A stretch of DNA of 64,000 bases from Chrysomallon squamiferum (taxonomy: Eukaryota; Mollusca; Gastropoda; Neomphalida; Peltospiridae), in assembly GCA_012295275.1 (NCBI GenBank), contig CM022669.1, positions 3,191,494-3,255,493 on the forward strand, given 5' to 3'. Both the position numbers and the translations under genes were made by a program. Below are positions 1 through 14,408 of the stretch, in pieces. Under the pieces are notes generated by a model, which did no database searches, was not told the origin of the DNA, and saw only the letters and a program-made list of their open reading frames with translations. Within the stretch, counting starts at the first letter, position 1. Each line of letters begins with the position of its first letter.

Positions 1-71
1 TTTATTTATTTATTTATATCCATTATTATTTTTTATTTTATTAACCTTTTATAGGCTTTTGTTTTTCTAAA

Positions 72-117
<46 letters not shown>

Positions 118-139
118 TTTTTTTTTTTTTTTTTTTATA

Positions 140-172
<33 letters not shown>

Positions 173-432
173 TTTTTTTTTTTTTTACTGATATTAAAAC
201 TATTGTTTGTCTGTAAATATACTTTCTCTGTTGTACTTCTCGCTTATGCGAATACAAAATAACAATAATAAAAAAGAGATTACTTTGATACTTTTTAATA
301 TGGCAAAATGTAATAGCTTACAGTTTAAAAAACAAAACTTTTAAGTTACTCAATAATTTGTTAAAATAAGAAAATATAACAGGGTACGGTATAAAAATGT
401 TTAAACAACTTAATAACTTGATAAAATAACAA

Positions 433-482
<50 letters not shown>

Positions 483-3400
483 ATGTACTGTATAGAAATA
501 AAACACACTATGGCTTTTTTAATGTACGTTTAATATAACATCATTTTGTTCAAACTGAACGTTTAAAACCACTTTAATTCTTGTTAGTAAAACATAATAC
601 CAAACTGCTAACTTGCATCCACATCTTCTTTATCGCTCATTAGGTGAAAAGTCGCCATTACGTACACAAATCAAACCACGAATGCTAACTTATTATTTGT
701 TTTCCTTATAAGAAAAATACACTTCAGAGTGCATGTAATTACGAGATTTTATCTTTAGCGTATTTATCTAAATGTTTCTCTGAACAGGTATTTACTTTCA
801 CAGACACCAGTTAACAGTTTATTCATCAACGAAATCAAATATTAAACCGAGACGTGTAAACACGTGACTTACCCCCCCCTGTACGCTGTCGCTAAAGAAT
901 ATTCCGGTGTGTTTTCTAACAGTGTGATGCGCTCCGCTATGACGAATGTTCGGTCTTGTTTTCTTTATTTATATGGATGAATAATTTTAAATATTTGTCG
1001 AATCGAAACGATACATTTATTATTATTATTATTAGTAGTAGTAGTAGTAGTAGTAGTAGTAGCTTTAAATTACAGTTTCAATATCGATCATTCTTCTTTT
1101 CGGAAAAATGAAATGAAGAAAAAATGAAAGACTGCACATGTAAGATTTCATTAAAAATAACACTGAAATGGATGAAAGAAATTAAATTTTTTAATTTATA
1201 ACTTTTCTTTTTGACTAGTTTTACTAGTAATTTATTATTATTAATTCTGTTAAATCAGTTATATCATCACAAAATCAAGATCAGTTTATCTGATATTCAA
1301 TAAATGTGTTATTTTTTTCTATCATAAATACTGATCGATACTTTTGAACGACCATACAGTTTCTGTCATAAAATGTCAGACAAATTTAGTTGTGAAATTT
1401 AAGTTTCTTTCACTACATCATGCCCACTGAGCAATTTATTTTATTTTTTTCGTTCTGGGTGAGTTGTCGTTGTTTTATTTTTTTTTTTACAGTTTTATTT
1501 TTTTTTTTTTTTTTTTTCGTTGTTTGTTTGCTGTTTGCTCGTTTTTGTTGATTTGTTTTTGTTTCTGCTACTAAACGGATTGCACGTTCCTTGTTCCTGC
1601 ACTTATTAGCACAAGAGAACAAATAGGAAGTGACAGTTTTTGTCTCTTTCGTTCTCATTCCGCCCTCGATCTGGTTTAATTGTGTAAAACCCGTGTTTCG
1701 CTCACGCATGCCTTAGCGTGGCATTGTTCACCATTTAGCACCCGGTCGAAAAATAGCAAGTAATTCCAGAACATTCATTTCAGTGCCGTGCAACAAACTT
1801 GTACTGTGGTGTGCTCCTTTTCCGAAATATCTTTTTATGGAAAAGAATTAAAAAATTAAAATTAAAAAACAAGTTTTAAAAATTTTTCATTTTTCTTCTC
1901 TTTTTTTTCATCATTTTATTTTATTTTATTTTATTTTATTTTATTATTATTATTTTTTTTTTCATACATTTATTTTCTGCGTTGTTGTTGTTATTTGTTT
2001 TGTTTATTTCCTTTTTTTATTGATTTATGTTTATTATTTGTTGCTTTGTCAGGAAGTATTAATATCTCTCTGGTTTGTATTTTTTCTTTCTGTATCTTTA
2101 AATTGTAGTCTTGTAATAACTAACATTTTATTTTGTCGTTGTCCTTTTTCGTTGTTCTTCAAACTGAATAACAATTTAGCTTTTACAAACTGAAGAATAA
2201 ACAGTGGAGCAAATGCATTAAGACGTACAAACCGCTGATGTAAATTTAACTTGTCTAATACAGTGCAGACGAGATTAATAATTACTGTCATGTGAACTGC
2301 CCTGTGTGACTGAGATAGTCACCTGACTGACAGATTTCATGACAGCAGTCCACGTGCATCAGTCGTCACGACCACGAGAACAACTTTTAAACTTAGACAT
2401 AGGTGAGAGGAAAAGCGGCGGAACAATGAACTGTTATTGGTTTAGCAAACAATCGCACTGAAAGAATGTCTTCTGCAATTAAAAATGCGAGATAAAATAA
2501 GCCTCTTGTATCCAGATGTGTTTGGTTTTGTTCACCGAAATATTTCATTCAGTTCAGTGGGGAAATCTGAATCAGGCGAGGTGGCTGCGTGATACTTAAC
2601 AATATAAATTGCATTTCGGTTTTTGGGGAGATTTTATCAAAAAATTTGACATTTACGTAATGTTATATCTGTTAAGGGAATATAGGTGGGTTTTTTTAAA
2701 ACCTTTATTTTATTGATTTATATTTTCAGTTTTTGAATTTCTTATCTTTTATGATTTCATACTCTTTTTCCTCTTTGGCGTTCATTTCATCTTTTCTAAT
2801 TTAAACAAAATATTCTTTTTGTTTCGGTTAATTTCCTTTTTCCTTTCATTCTTTTCTTCGCTCTCTCTGTCCTATTTCTCTGTCGCTGTCTCATATTATA
2901 CTGTTGTTGGATTTTGGAGGGAGTCACCGCAGAATAAAAACGATTCAAATTAACAGAAAACATATATAAAAATAAACAGGTCTCTTAATAATTATCAGTA
3001 TTATAATTCTATAAATCATTTTTACACAGTTTTGATTTTCTAGTGATTAACACTGAAAATGTAAACACAAAGACATATTATACAAACAAGCAAGAATAAA
3101 TTATTGAATTAACCTAGTTGATACTATCAGGAATTATAAAAACTAAAACTAAAACTAAAAACTAAAACGAATTCAAGTATTATATTTTATTGATTATTCA
3201 GACCAATATTCTCTTTTTCAGTTCATTTCGGACGCCTTTCATTAAAAGTTTACATTAATAATTTAAATACAAATATCTTCTCTTTAATTAAAACGAAATA
3301 CAAATAATTAAAACTTCAGGTCCAATAAAAATAAGATCACTTAATTGTCAAATTAGCAGTAATAATAGTAGTAGCTGTAGAAGCAGTAGTGGTAGCAGTA

Positions 3401-3634
3401 TTAGTAGTTGTAGTAGCAGGAGTAATGGTGATAACGCTTTTGGTGGTATAATAGTTGTAGTAGTAGCAGAAGTGATAATAGTAACAACCGTAATAACGGT
3501 GGTAGTAGTTGTAGTGATAGTATTAGTGATATTAGTAGTTGTAATAGTAATAGTGATGGTAGTAGTAACAGTTATAATAGTAGTAGTTGCTATATAAGAA
3601 CACACTTTAGTAGTAGGTGTAGTTTTAATTTTTA

Positions 3635-3917
3635 CAGTGACGAAAGTGATGTAGCAGTTTTGCGTGCAGAGATCTGATGATGCCCGGGGCCAACTCCTTG
3701 ATTATATGCCCCCAAAGACTCAAGTGTAAGGCCTAGTACTGAGAAATATGATGGGAAAGGAAGATATTTTGAACATGTAAACATAGTTGAAACATAATAT
3801 AAACACTTTATTCGATTTAAATATAAATGTATTAAGTTCTTTTCTCTAAATCGATGCCCACCTAGATGCCCGGGGCCACCGCTCCTTCGCCCCACCCCAC
3901 CCCGCAACACGCCACTG
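3635..3917. mobile_element. Putative hAT-like non-autonomous element (MITE)
   Basis: A 283-bp block, clearly more GC-rich than its surroundings, begins with CAGTGACG and ends with CGCCACTG, which are imperfect terminal inverted repeats. Inside, an 18-bp GC-rich motif around GATGCCCGGGGCC occurs twice in the same orientation, near 3679 and 3864. Ends of the CAGTGGCG type are common in animal hAT elements. I find no clear 8-bp target duplication and no transposase, so the call rests on ends and composition only. Confidence 0.4.
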
Positions 3918-4359
3918 TTGCCAGTATATTATAATAACAAGTGATTGCTGTAGTAAATGTAGTAGTGGTAGGAACAATTCTTTATGTTGTGCTAGTTATA
4001 TTAATAAGAAGAAAAGAAAATGTCTGTGATATAATTACGACAGAAACAAAACTGATCTTCAAAACACTTCACATCTGATCTGTCTTCGTTTGACTCGAAA
4101 TGCATCAGTTAGGTGAAAAATGTCATTTTCACTGGATTTCAAAAAATAAACCTTTATAAAAATATCATAAAGTAAACTTGAACTTGGCCGGTTGCTGATG
4201 AATGCACGGAATGTGTGGAATGATTACTCGAAAAGAAATCGTTTAATTTTTTTCAACTTTGGTTCACATTTCTTTTTTTTTTTTTTTCCTTAATCTTTGC
4301 TTTCAAATATTCACGATATTTTAAGTAACTTAATCATTTTATAAAATAATTATTGTTAG

Positions 4360-4559
4360 GAAAGTATGAAGGTATTATCGTTCAAAAACTGTTTGAAGAA
4401 AATGTTGTAGTCGTAGATAAATACGACTCAATGAAAGCTGTTATATATATACTGCGGAACGTTTTGCTGGCTGATGCAGTTCGAGTTTTAGACGCTAAAA
4501 GTTATGATAAACAACAAAAAATAGTAAACCTTAAAATAAAACTTTCTGTGAAACCATAA
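4360..4559 (+). other. Possible orphan terminal coding exon, unrecognised
   Basis: An open frame of about 66 codons follows an acceptor-like TTGTTAG and ends in TAA at 4559. Its composition is mixed and protein-like (GKYEGIIVQKLFEEN near the start) rather than repeat-derived, and AAATAAAT lies about 45 bp past the stop. I do not recognise the product and find no upstream partner exon. It may be chance in AT-rich DNA or a fragment of a decayed gene. Confidence 0.15.
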
Positions 4560-5423
4560 TTACTATTCACAATATTTTTTTGTTTAGAAAGATATAAAAA
4601 TTAAATAAATTAATTAATTAATTAATAGTAGTAGTGATAGTTGTAGCTGTAGTAGTAAGGGTATGCGTAGCAGTAGTAGTTGTAGTAGTTGTAGTAGTAG
4701 TAGTAATAGTTATAGCAGTAGTAAAATAATGAATTGTTGATTAAATGTAAAAATAAAACATATAATGAATAATACTTCATTACTGAATGATAACTGATGG
4801 GAATTGTACAGACAGACATAGCTAAATATCTCACAGTTTGTCTCGTAACAACTTCACCCTCTAATTCGCTTGATACGACTCCAAGTATCACTCGTAGACT
4901 GATCTAAGTCAATATTCGCGACTTCGCACAGTGAGTCAAAATATGACAGATGTAGATCTTGTATTGAATCAGGTCTTTTGTTTTAAAGCTGCCGGGAATT
5001 TTTAAATAAACATGAATATTTGGCACACGAACTATGTGTTATTAAATCATTAGACTGAAGACTATTTTATTTTATTTATTTTTATTATTTATTATTTTTA
5101 TAATTTATTCATTTACGTATTATTTTTTGTTTGTCTTGTTGCATTTTTTAATCATAGTTTTCATTTTTTAATATATATTGTTGTTTTCTTTAATTTTTCT
5201 TTTTTTTCTTTTTTCTCTTTTTTTTCTCATTTCGGGCAAGTGTTTCTTGACTCTTTGTTTAATTTGTTTCTTAATTTGTGAACGGCTTTGAATAGCCGGT
5301 GGTACTGTTTACTTTTAATAAAATTGTAATAACTGATGCCAAATTCATCTCGTGTAAACATTCTGGCATTTTAACATTATAGATGTTGATAGAGGATATT
5401 TGTAATTAGTGAACAGATTCAGT

Positions 5424-5427
<4 letters not shown>

Positions 5428-5516
<89 letters not shown>
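5428..5516. repeat. (CT)n microsatellite
   Basis: An uninterrupted CT dinucleotide tract of roughly 88 bp, the longest pure dinucleotide array in the window. Confidence 0.95.
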
Positions 5517-5522
<6 letters not shown>

Positions 5523-6083
5523 CTCTCTGGCTCTCAGTTTCTCTCGCTTTCTCTCACTCAGATTTTCACTGCATGAACTTTTAGAAAATGTTCACATTTA
5601 GTTAATTATAAAAATAAACTAATACTGGAAGATATTCATATTGATATTGAACAAACATCAAGAAGTCACGAGGGATAAAGTCAACATAAAGACAGTCCAA
5701 AATAACCTGCCTTAATAAAGACATATGGATCGAAATAAATGCACTGTTTATAACTAAAGTACGTTATCTGTATTGTTTTGTTAAAATATGTTTGCCAAAG
5801 ATTGCGTTCGTTACCGGTATTAGCTTTTTAAGACCCTAGATTGATCTCCGAACGAAAACAGGACAAACTGGTTTAGAAAATATCTCTCTGCGAAATTATA
5901 CTATGTTAAGCTGACGAATTTGCACTTGCATGAAAATATGCAGGAATTTCTCACAGCAATATCATCCTTTTTCAGATCGTTTTTCTGCAAAGATATCGAC
6001 GAAAATTTCGTAATATTTCATAAGATTCAGTAATGGAATTTTTTATTTATTATATTTTTTTAATATTTTTTTTATTATTCTTA

Positions 6084-6129
<46 letters not shown>

Positions 6130-6147
6130 TTGTATTAATATTATTAT

Positions 6148-6208
<61 letters not shown>

Positions 6209-6531
6209 ATTACTACATCTATTATTTTTGATATTTCTTATTCATTTATTTCTCATTATTTACTAAATTTGTAATTATGATTTTGTTGAGTTGCTTTTAT
6301 CTTTTCTTTATTTTTATAATTATTCGTATACTTTAAAATAAAATTTAAAAATCACCACGTTTGTTGATATCTTGCCGATATTATATTTACTGTGATATTA
6401 TGATTTTAAATAAAATATACAATTACTATTATCCGACTTTTTTTTCTTCTGAAAATATCACAGGTATATTTCGCTTCGTTTGTGTGTGTTAGACGTTTTA
6501 ATTTTCTATTTCTTATTTTATTTTATTTTAT

Positions 6532-6572
<41 letters not shown>

Positions 6573-7022
6573 ATTATTATTATTTAGTAATTTGTGTATA
6601 ACTACATTTAAATTGACTCTTTACCCAAGTTTCATCAAACTGGTTTAAATCATTCTTTTACAGTGTCGGCCAGTCTCAACATCGATCAAACTGTGCTTGA
6701 AAGATAGCTAGCCAACACCACAGTCACAGCCTCTTCTTCTCTGTAACAACTGAACCATTCTACATCTATCATTATGCTTGTGGCGAACTGCTGATTTAAA
6801 ATAATTCCTATAAAACATCCCATAAAGCCTACTTCATTCATTCATTCATATCAGATAAAATAACATTTAGTGGATGTCTTTAATTACTTTTATGTCTGTT
6901 TTATTTGTGTTGTGTTGTGTTGTGTTGTGTCGTGTTTTGTTTTGTTTTGTTTTGTTTTGTTTTGTTTGTTTTTATTTTATTTTTAGTTCAGTTTCAGTTG
7001 TTGTTGTTTGTTTTACGTTTCA

Positions 7023-7075
<53 letters not shown>

Positions 7076-7473
7076 TGTAGTTGTTACGTTGACGTAGAAG
7101 GCTAACAACTGAAGGGAGATAACCGATTGTTTCTTGGGCTACCCATTGATAAATGAAGAGATTAAATTATTCGGCAGAGTATCTGCAGATATTAACATAT
7201 AATAACTACCATTCAGTATTAAGATAATTCCTCAAAAATCATGCTTTGTATTACTGAAACTATCCTGAATTTATGCGATTAGAAATAGTCAGTACCGCCC
7301 GAAAAGCATCGTTATTACTGATGGCGACTTATTATTGGAATGGTGCGCTTGGTGGAAACTAAAATACGAAATATAAAGCCGGAAATTTCCATTAAGCCCA
7401 TTTCCTGACATCGAGTGGAACACGAGCTTCATTTATTTTTCACGTTTTATATACATATCTTTTAGCAGCAGAT

Positions 7474-9409
7474 ATGATTCGCAGTTTTACAGGCAGAAGA
7501 GGATTAAGACTTTTGCAGGTACAGATTTACCATAAAAGTTATTAGTGTATGCATTATAAATGTGCATCAGAACAATAAAATCGGCATCTGTTACTGTCGA
7601 CCTCAACTTTAATTAACAGTTTTTCGCTAGTTCATTACGTCCATTAATACATTTTATAATGTTGTCTTTCGATGTCTGTAAATTAGATTGAAATGAAATA
7701 AACAAGCTATAACTTTAAAAATAAAATTATTATGTTATTTAAAGAAAAAACACATTTGAATTCAGTATCCTGATGCAATAATTTAAAGAGGATTGCCTCT
7801 TCTATCTATTATTATACTACTACTAGTAATAATAATATGTAAAAAGTGTATTACTTTTAGTCATATGACTCATTTGTGTTTCAGTGGCAACTGTAATGCA
7901 TCGGGTTGAAGTTTGTAGCATTATATCAATCAAAACTACTTATCTTTTCAATGATTTGTATAAGGAATAAGTTCAATAACGTTAAATCAAAGATGAAAAT
8001 TATTTAATTAGGATTATGCATTAGAAAACTGGAATTTACTTTTAAGGATACATGTCATAAATATTTCTCTATTTTCTAGCACGCAGTACGTCAGACAGAG
8101 CAACAGGTACGATGTCGGTCGCATCTTCCATTTAACACTGTCGTGTTGTTTGTACCACAGCAAGAGGCCTGGGTTGTGGAAAGATTTGGAAAATACAACA
8201 GAATTCTTGAACCTGTGAGTAATGGATGCCTGTCGTTTGTAATATTTATTTTAAATACTGTGAGAATTATACATAATTTAATATTTCAGATTACTTTAAA
8301 AAATAAAATAAATAATTTACCCATAATATATCATTATTTGGTTTGATTATATCAAACATTCACAAGTTAAATTATAGTTGTAAATGTATCATATTCTTTT
8401 CAGGGATTGAATATAATTTTGCCTGTAGTAGATTCTATAAAATATGTGCAGAGTCTTAAAGAGATTGCACTGAATGTGCCTCACCAAGCAGCAATCACAC
8501 TTGGTAAGTCATTATTACTGTTAATATTTATATAGTTATTATTATTGTTGTTAATATCTATATAGTCGTTATTATTAGTATTAAATAATTAATATTTAAA
8601 TAATTAGAAATATCATTGTTAATATTTGTATAGTTAAAATTAGGTTTATTATTCAAAATATCTGCATTTCTATTAATTATTGCTGTTAATATTTTGCAAA
8701 TGGATTTCAGTTGATTGTTATTATTAATATGTTCATCATTAATCACTTCAGTATAATATATACAAAACAGTGAAATTTATAATCATATGTTGTAAGCTAC
8801 ATCTGTGTAGATAATTCCAGCAACATTAAATAATTATATTGTCTCAGAATGTGTTTATTGTTATTTTTGAGTATTCACAAGTGAAAATAACTTTTTTAGT
8901 AATTATTATATTATTTTGATAAATAATAAACTGTGTTGTAAATTATTTATTAATTTCAGATAATGTAACTCTAACAATGGATGCTGTTTTGTATCTTAGA
9001 GTAGTCGAACCATATAAAGTAAATATTGATTCACTTATTCTCATTTCTGTTTTTCATTTAACAATCCAGTATCTCTAACTTGTAAAAGATGAGAGTATCT
9101 CTAACTTGTGAAAGATGAGAGAAAACATAAAAATATAATTATATATCTTGTAAAATTTCCACACTTGGAGAACAGTAATTTCTTTTTATTACTTCTTAAC
9201 AGCTGGTTTATATAACTGTAACAGATTAGTTTACTCATTTCTTTTTGTTGCCATGGAATTAGGAGGATACAGTAAGAACTAGAAAAAGAAACTCATTTTT
9301 TTTTACTATTAGATCAAATATGCAAGAACTAAAATACTAAAATACTTTGAATCTATCAAATTTATAGTGAATTTTGTTTCATAAATTTTTTATTTCTATT
9401 AAAAAAATA

Positions 9410-9470
<61 letters not shown>

Positions 9471-12386
9471 TGTAAGTATATTGTTGTGCTGTAGGCCTGT
9501 TATGGAGTGGAAGATCCAGAGTATGCCATCACACAGTTAGCTCAGACAACAATGAGATCAGAAATAGGAAAAATGTTACTTGATGCAGTCTTTAGGGAGA
9601 GGGAGTCTCTCAATTATAACATTGTTGGTAAGATTGTTTTTTTTTATTTTCACCTCTGTTATAAATCAGTCATGTTTTATTAAAAGATTTTTTTAAATAT
9701 TATTTTATATGTATATAATTACTATTATTATTATAATTACTTTTATTTTTGCACTTCATCTGTTTCATGAAATATTGTTAGATGTATTTAGACTTTAAAT
9801 TTTATTGCCTAAAGATACTAAAAACTTTTTAATTGCAGATCATTTAACATTTTTAATAATTAACTAACTTAAATATAATTATAAAACTTTTGGAGATTTG
9901 CTGACTTACTAATTCGATCTTGTTACACTTATAATAACAGAACTGTCAGGTGTTTTTAAATATCCTACACAGAAACTACATGATGTGAATTTATATTTAC
10001 AGAAGCCATAAACAAAGCATCTGAAGCGTGGGGTGTGAGGTGTATGCGATACGAAATCAGTAAGTCACAACACAACATTTTTATTACTGATTTAATTTAA
10101 TTCCATATAATATAACTTAGTAACCTTGGTTTTACTTAGGGAAAAAGTATAGTTTTCTCCTTTTTCCTTTATTTCAAAATTGTAATTCTGGGCTGAAAGG
10201 TGTTTGGTTGCTCTCAAAATAACTGTTAAAATAAGTTACTTCTTAAATTAGGAAAAAGGCACAAATAGCACAGTGGTTTGCAATAAACTAAAACTGTTTT
10301 TATGTAAACAAGAACAGTTTCAGAATCATTTTACTAAACTAAATAAAATTAATGGCAGTTAAGAAAATCTGTGTAATGTTTTGTTTTGTACTTTCTAAGA
10401 GATGTCACAATGTAATTCTGAATCATACATCAGTCTGTTGTCATGCGCTGTATAAAAACACTGTGTCTTGTATTTTACTGCATAACTCTTCATTAAGCAT
10501 GACTGTACAGACTTGCTGAGTAATAATATTATATTATGTTAGGTCTTATGAAATCTGCTTTAAACTATATCTGACATTTTATTATAAAATATTGTTTATG
10601 TTTGTGTAACAGGAGATATCAAGTTACCACAGAGAGTGCAAGAAGCCATGCAGATGCAGGTGGAAGCAGAAAGAAAGAAAAGGGCAGCCATTTTAGAATC
10701 AGAAGGTTTTTAATTATTATTTTATTCCATTTGAAAAAAAACAAACATATTTTGCTCTGTTCTATATTTATGTTGAAATTATTTAATGAATAAGACTAAA
10801 GCTTAAATTTTTATTTAAAACTGCTGTTGTTGATTGTGTTTTTATTTGATAATTTGTTTTTGTTTAGGTATACGAGAGGCAGAAATTAATGTAGCAGAAG
10901 GTAAAAAACAGGCGAGAATTCTCAACTCAGAAGCCAACAAGATGGAACAAATAAATCAAGCTGTTGGTATGCAGTCATTTGTTAAATACTTGTTTCCCTT
11001 TTGATTCTTATTTTTATTTTTTGTAATCTGTAGTTTTTATTAAAACTGTCAATTTCAATTATACTGGTTAGACAAACTGGGAAATACTGGAAAGGTGAAG
11101 GTGGCATGTGATCACTGTAAAGTATTCTGCAACCCTTTGCTATAAAGATGAACAGATTTGGTCCTCTATAAAAATTGAATGTGCAGAAAGTAAATAATGG
11201 TATTGCCATTAAATTGCTTTAATTATTATGATTTTCACCTTTAAACATTTTACTTGTATTTCTAGGTGAGGCAGAAGCTTTAATTGCCAAAGCAACAGCA
11301 AAAGGAAAATCAGTCAGCATTGTAGCCCAGGCTTTATCTCATAAAGTGAGTGATTTAAATATCATTATATCCAATATCTTTGATTCAGTACATTCTGCAT
11401 AATAAATGCCAGTACTAATTCGGAAACATTTTACAATATTAGTTTGAATATGAAATCATACTTGATTCACTTGTTTTGTTTTAATTTCAGAATGGTATGA
11501 ATGCAGTTTCATTCAATGTTGCAGAGCAGTATGTGAAAGCATTTAGTAACCTGGCAAAGACTGGAAACACCTTGATTTTACCTGCAAGTACAGGTGATGT
11601 GTCCAGCATTGTAGCTCAGGTAAAATAATTGTATTAAGTATTTTGTTAAATTTTTTGGATTTGATATGGGTTAAAACAAGTCCACGATTGTTTGTGTAGA
11701 TCTTTTAAAGTGTCTGTATTTCGTTATATGCCTTAGATCGTTTTATTTTCCATATCACCCATTGTTCCTCAACTGACAATCAAAGGCTGTGTTATCAACT
11801 TTCCGTAACTACACATATAATAGAATATTACTAAATAAAAAATGTATGTAGTCAAATAAAATATATTTTCTGTCCTTTCCTATTGAACTGTAATTGGAAA
11901 TTATCAATCCAAAGGATTCTATGCTTGAAATGATATAACTATGACAGAATAAAACAAGATTCTTTGCTTAATTTAATTCCTTCAGCTGCTTAAACAAAGA
12001 ATGTTGTATTAATGAAACATATGAACAGTTTTTATTTACTCCATTTGTAAAGCACTGGATCATGAAAAAGATGTTTAGTTTTAATTCCTGAGTGAGAAAT
12101 GAGTAAATATTTGACACTGATGTATTTACATGAATGTTTGCAGGCTATGACAATCTACAAGAATCTAGCAGACAAAAATATCGACACAAATACCGAGGTT
12201 GAAGATACCATGGACGAGACCACTACGGCAACTGAAACACTATCGTCGTTGTCCCAGTTTGAGAAAATGGAGGAATTCTCATCTCCGACATTTGACGAAA
12301 TTGACCAGAGAGATTCTGAAAAGACAGACTCCGCACACAGCAAAATGGACCATAGCGATGACAAAACAACAAAAAAGCCTTCTTGA
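7474..12386 (+). CDS. STOML2: Stomatin-like protein 2, mitochondrial (11 exons)
   Basis: Predicted exons are 7474-7518, 8080-8214, 8404-8503, 8960-9018, 9495-9627, 10003-10059, 10613-10705, 10868-10966, 11266-11345, 11491-11619 and 12144-12386, all with GT/AG borders and compatible phases, giving 390 residues (human STOML2 has 356). The N-terminus is short and Arg-rich (MIRSFTGRRGLRLLQ), as expected for mitochondrial import. The SPFH/band-7 domain starts near residue 36 with NTVVLFVPQQEAWVVERFGK and continues through QLAQTTMRSE and MQMQVEAERKKRA into the Ala/Glu/Lys helical region. The family organises cardiolipin-rich patches of the mitochondrial inner membrane and supports respiratory complexes and proteases; that role is family knowledge. 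The last exon gives an acidic Ser/Thr-rich tail of about 80 residues that is poorly conserved. The ATG at 7474 is the only start giving the presequence in phase. Confidence 0.95.
9418..9463. repeat. (AT)n microsatellite in STOML2 intron 4
   Basis: A pure AT dinucleotide array shortly upstream of the exon beginning at 9495. Just upstream, at about 9067-9118, a 26-bp unit (AGTATCTCTAACTTGT...) is tandemly duplicated. Confidence 0.9.
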
Positions 12387-12747
12387 TGTAAACCTGTTTG
12401 ACATTTCGAAAACTTAAAGTGTACAACATGACTGTGATGAAACTCCAGTTTTTAAGTTGAATTGTGTGATGGAAAGATCACGTAAAAGTTAATTATGAAT
12501 CAAAGATGGTGCACATTTAATGTATGTAAAAAATTTTAATTTTTTTTTAAATCATGTATATACTAACAAAGTAAAAATTCTGACAGGAAGTTTTTTTGTT
12601 TGTTTAAATTCATATCTTTTGAGTTGGTTCAGTTTTGGGCATTACTTCATAAATTATATTTTTATGGAAAACATGATAGCTTTCAAACAAAATGAGAATT
12701 CACCTGTAAAATTATTTTTCAAAATGTAATGATAAAAAAATAATAAT

Positions 12748-12829
12748 AATAAAATGAAATAACAGTGCTGAAACAGTTAATATACATTCAGCTTTAAAAA
12801 TTATTATTTCATGTGGTGAAGGAAATAAA
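12748..12829 (+). terminator. Candidate STOML2 polyadenylation signals
   Basis: AATAAA occurs at 12748-12753 and again at 12824-12829, about 360-440 bp after the STOML2 stop. Either could end the transcript. The call is by motif only, with no transcript evidence. Confidence 0.4.
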
Positions 12830-13586
12830 ATTGGATGTAATTTGGTTTTTAATCATTGCTTCCAAATCTTTATCTTAGTCATCTCATTTATATTTTAATT
12901 TCCTTAGAGGACCACCTTGTGAAATTAAAACAATTGTAATTTTCAATGTCTACAGAATGACAATCACTTCCATAAAACAACTTAACAGTGGTAGATCACA
13001 TTTTTCACTCACTGATGCTACAATGTAAATATGCATGTGCATCCTGGGACATCATACAGTTTAAAATACAAACCTGAAATGTAATGAAAAGATATACACA
13101 TCTGTCCCCTGATTCCAAATGTTATTAGTAAATTGATAGTGTTCTATTGAGATGGCAAAAATAGCAATTGTAATACATTCCAGTTAGCATAGGGTTCAAA
13201 AATGATACTTGTCTTATGACTTGAAAGTTTTAGAATTTAGTGTATTTAATACATGTAGTACAAGAACTAAGGTAAACAGCTTTACCATTTCAGTTCTGTA
13301 ACAACAAATGATTTATAAATAACTCACATAAAAAATGCTGAATATATGGTTGTGTGATAGTTATTAAATATTGAAAGAGCCCATAACAAACTTTTATAAA
13401 AAAAATTATCTGAAATTTGCTTCTGAGGGTCATCACATGCTAATTTTTTATCCTAGGTAATCAGTTTTGTGTCTGCAGGATATAAAACAGTAATTTCAAT
13501 GCTTATAGTTTTAAAAATCTTCCATGTCTTTGTCAAATGGTCCTTAGTTCATTCTGTTGCCCAGGAAACAGTTTATTATATATATA

Positions 13587-13630
<44 letters not shown>

Positions 13631-14408
13631 TGAAAACATTTTATTATATCAAAAATTAGCACATTATTAGAAAATATATATGTATAAACAAAACACTGGA
13701 GGTAAACAAATTATGTTAATGTTTTTCATTATAAACAATTTGAGCATAAATATTTTCACCGTTAGTATTGATATTTAAATGGCATCACAAGTTCAAAGTA
13801 TTAGCAAAAATAAATTAATAATAACTTCATATCCATATCTACAGCAGCAGGATTAGTATTATTTTGAATTGTGCAAGTGCTAAAGATTTAAATAAATCCA
13901 CATTTTTATATCACAGAATTTTACAAAACTTGTATTCAACTAATGCACCAGCTTCATATTTCAATTATCAAAATTATCTATCATAATTCTTATCGAAAAC
14001 ATATAAAAATTTATTTGACTGTGTGCAGTAGATTTGCCAGATCATGAAAACAGAATTAGGAAATAAACAGTTTGTCTTCATGCACCAATTATTTCATTAA
14101 GAATGAAGAGCACCAGTGATCAACATTTTCTATTTCAATTCACATTAGGACATACAGTTTTATTTATTGCCAATTTGTCAAACCAGGACACTTAATAAAT
14201 ATTTTATAGTCACATTATTTCATTTTCTTTAGTTACAAGCATAATGATGAAAATTTGCTATTTCAGTACATATATTATAATTTTGTTCTGATCATTTACA
14301 ATAGTAGCCTTGCCAATTTCTCAACTACATCTATAATTTTTTTGTCCTACCAGATGATTATTTCATTATCTCCAAGTATCCGTAGGAGCAGCACCAGTTA
14401 TCACTATT
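12830..14408. other. Convergent intergenic region between STOML2 and the FAS-like gene
   Basis: This is the tail-to-tail spacer of two converging genes. It holds a pure A run of about 37 bases at 13590-13626 preceded by a short TA tract. TTTATT at 14159-14164 is an AATAAA signal on the minus strand and a candidate end for the FAS-like transcript. I see no coding sequence. Confidence 0.6.

Larger units (their letters stand above)
1..7473. other. Gene-poor, low-complexity region upstream of STOML2
   Basis: I see no convincing gene here. The stretch is very AT-rich, with poly-T runs and many microsatellites: ATT/AAT arrays near 80-180, 433-480, 6085-6130 and 7021-7077, an AGT array near 1033-1062, a long CT array at 5428-5516, a TA array near 6150-6200, TTG repeats near 6533-6572, and TTGTG/TTTTG pentamers near 6908-6968. 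Degenerate TAG-type trinucleotide DNA lies at about 3355-3620 and 4625-4730. Open frames across these arrays encode only homopolymeric or dipeptide-like strings and are not treated as genes. Confidence 0.7.

Noticed and set aside
1413-1709. 98-codon minus-strand frame with a Lys run
   Set aside because: The Lys run comes from poly-T, the rest shows no recognisable domain, and no splice partner was found.
3348-3605. Thr/Ile-rich 85-codon frame on the minus strand
   Set aside because: Pure product of the degenerate TAG-type trinucleotide satellite.
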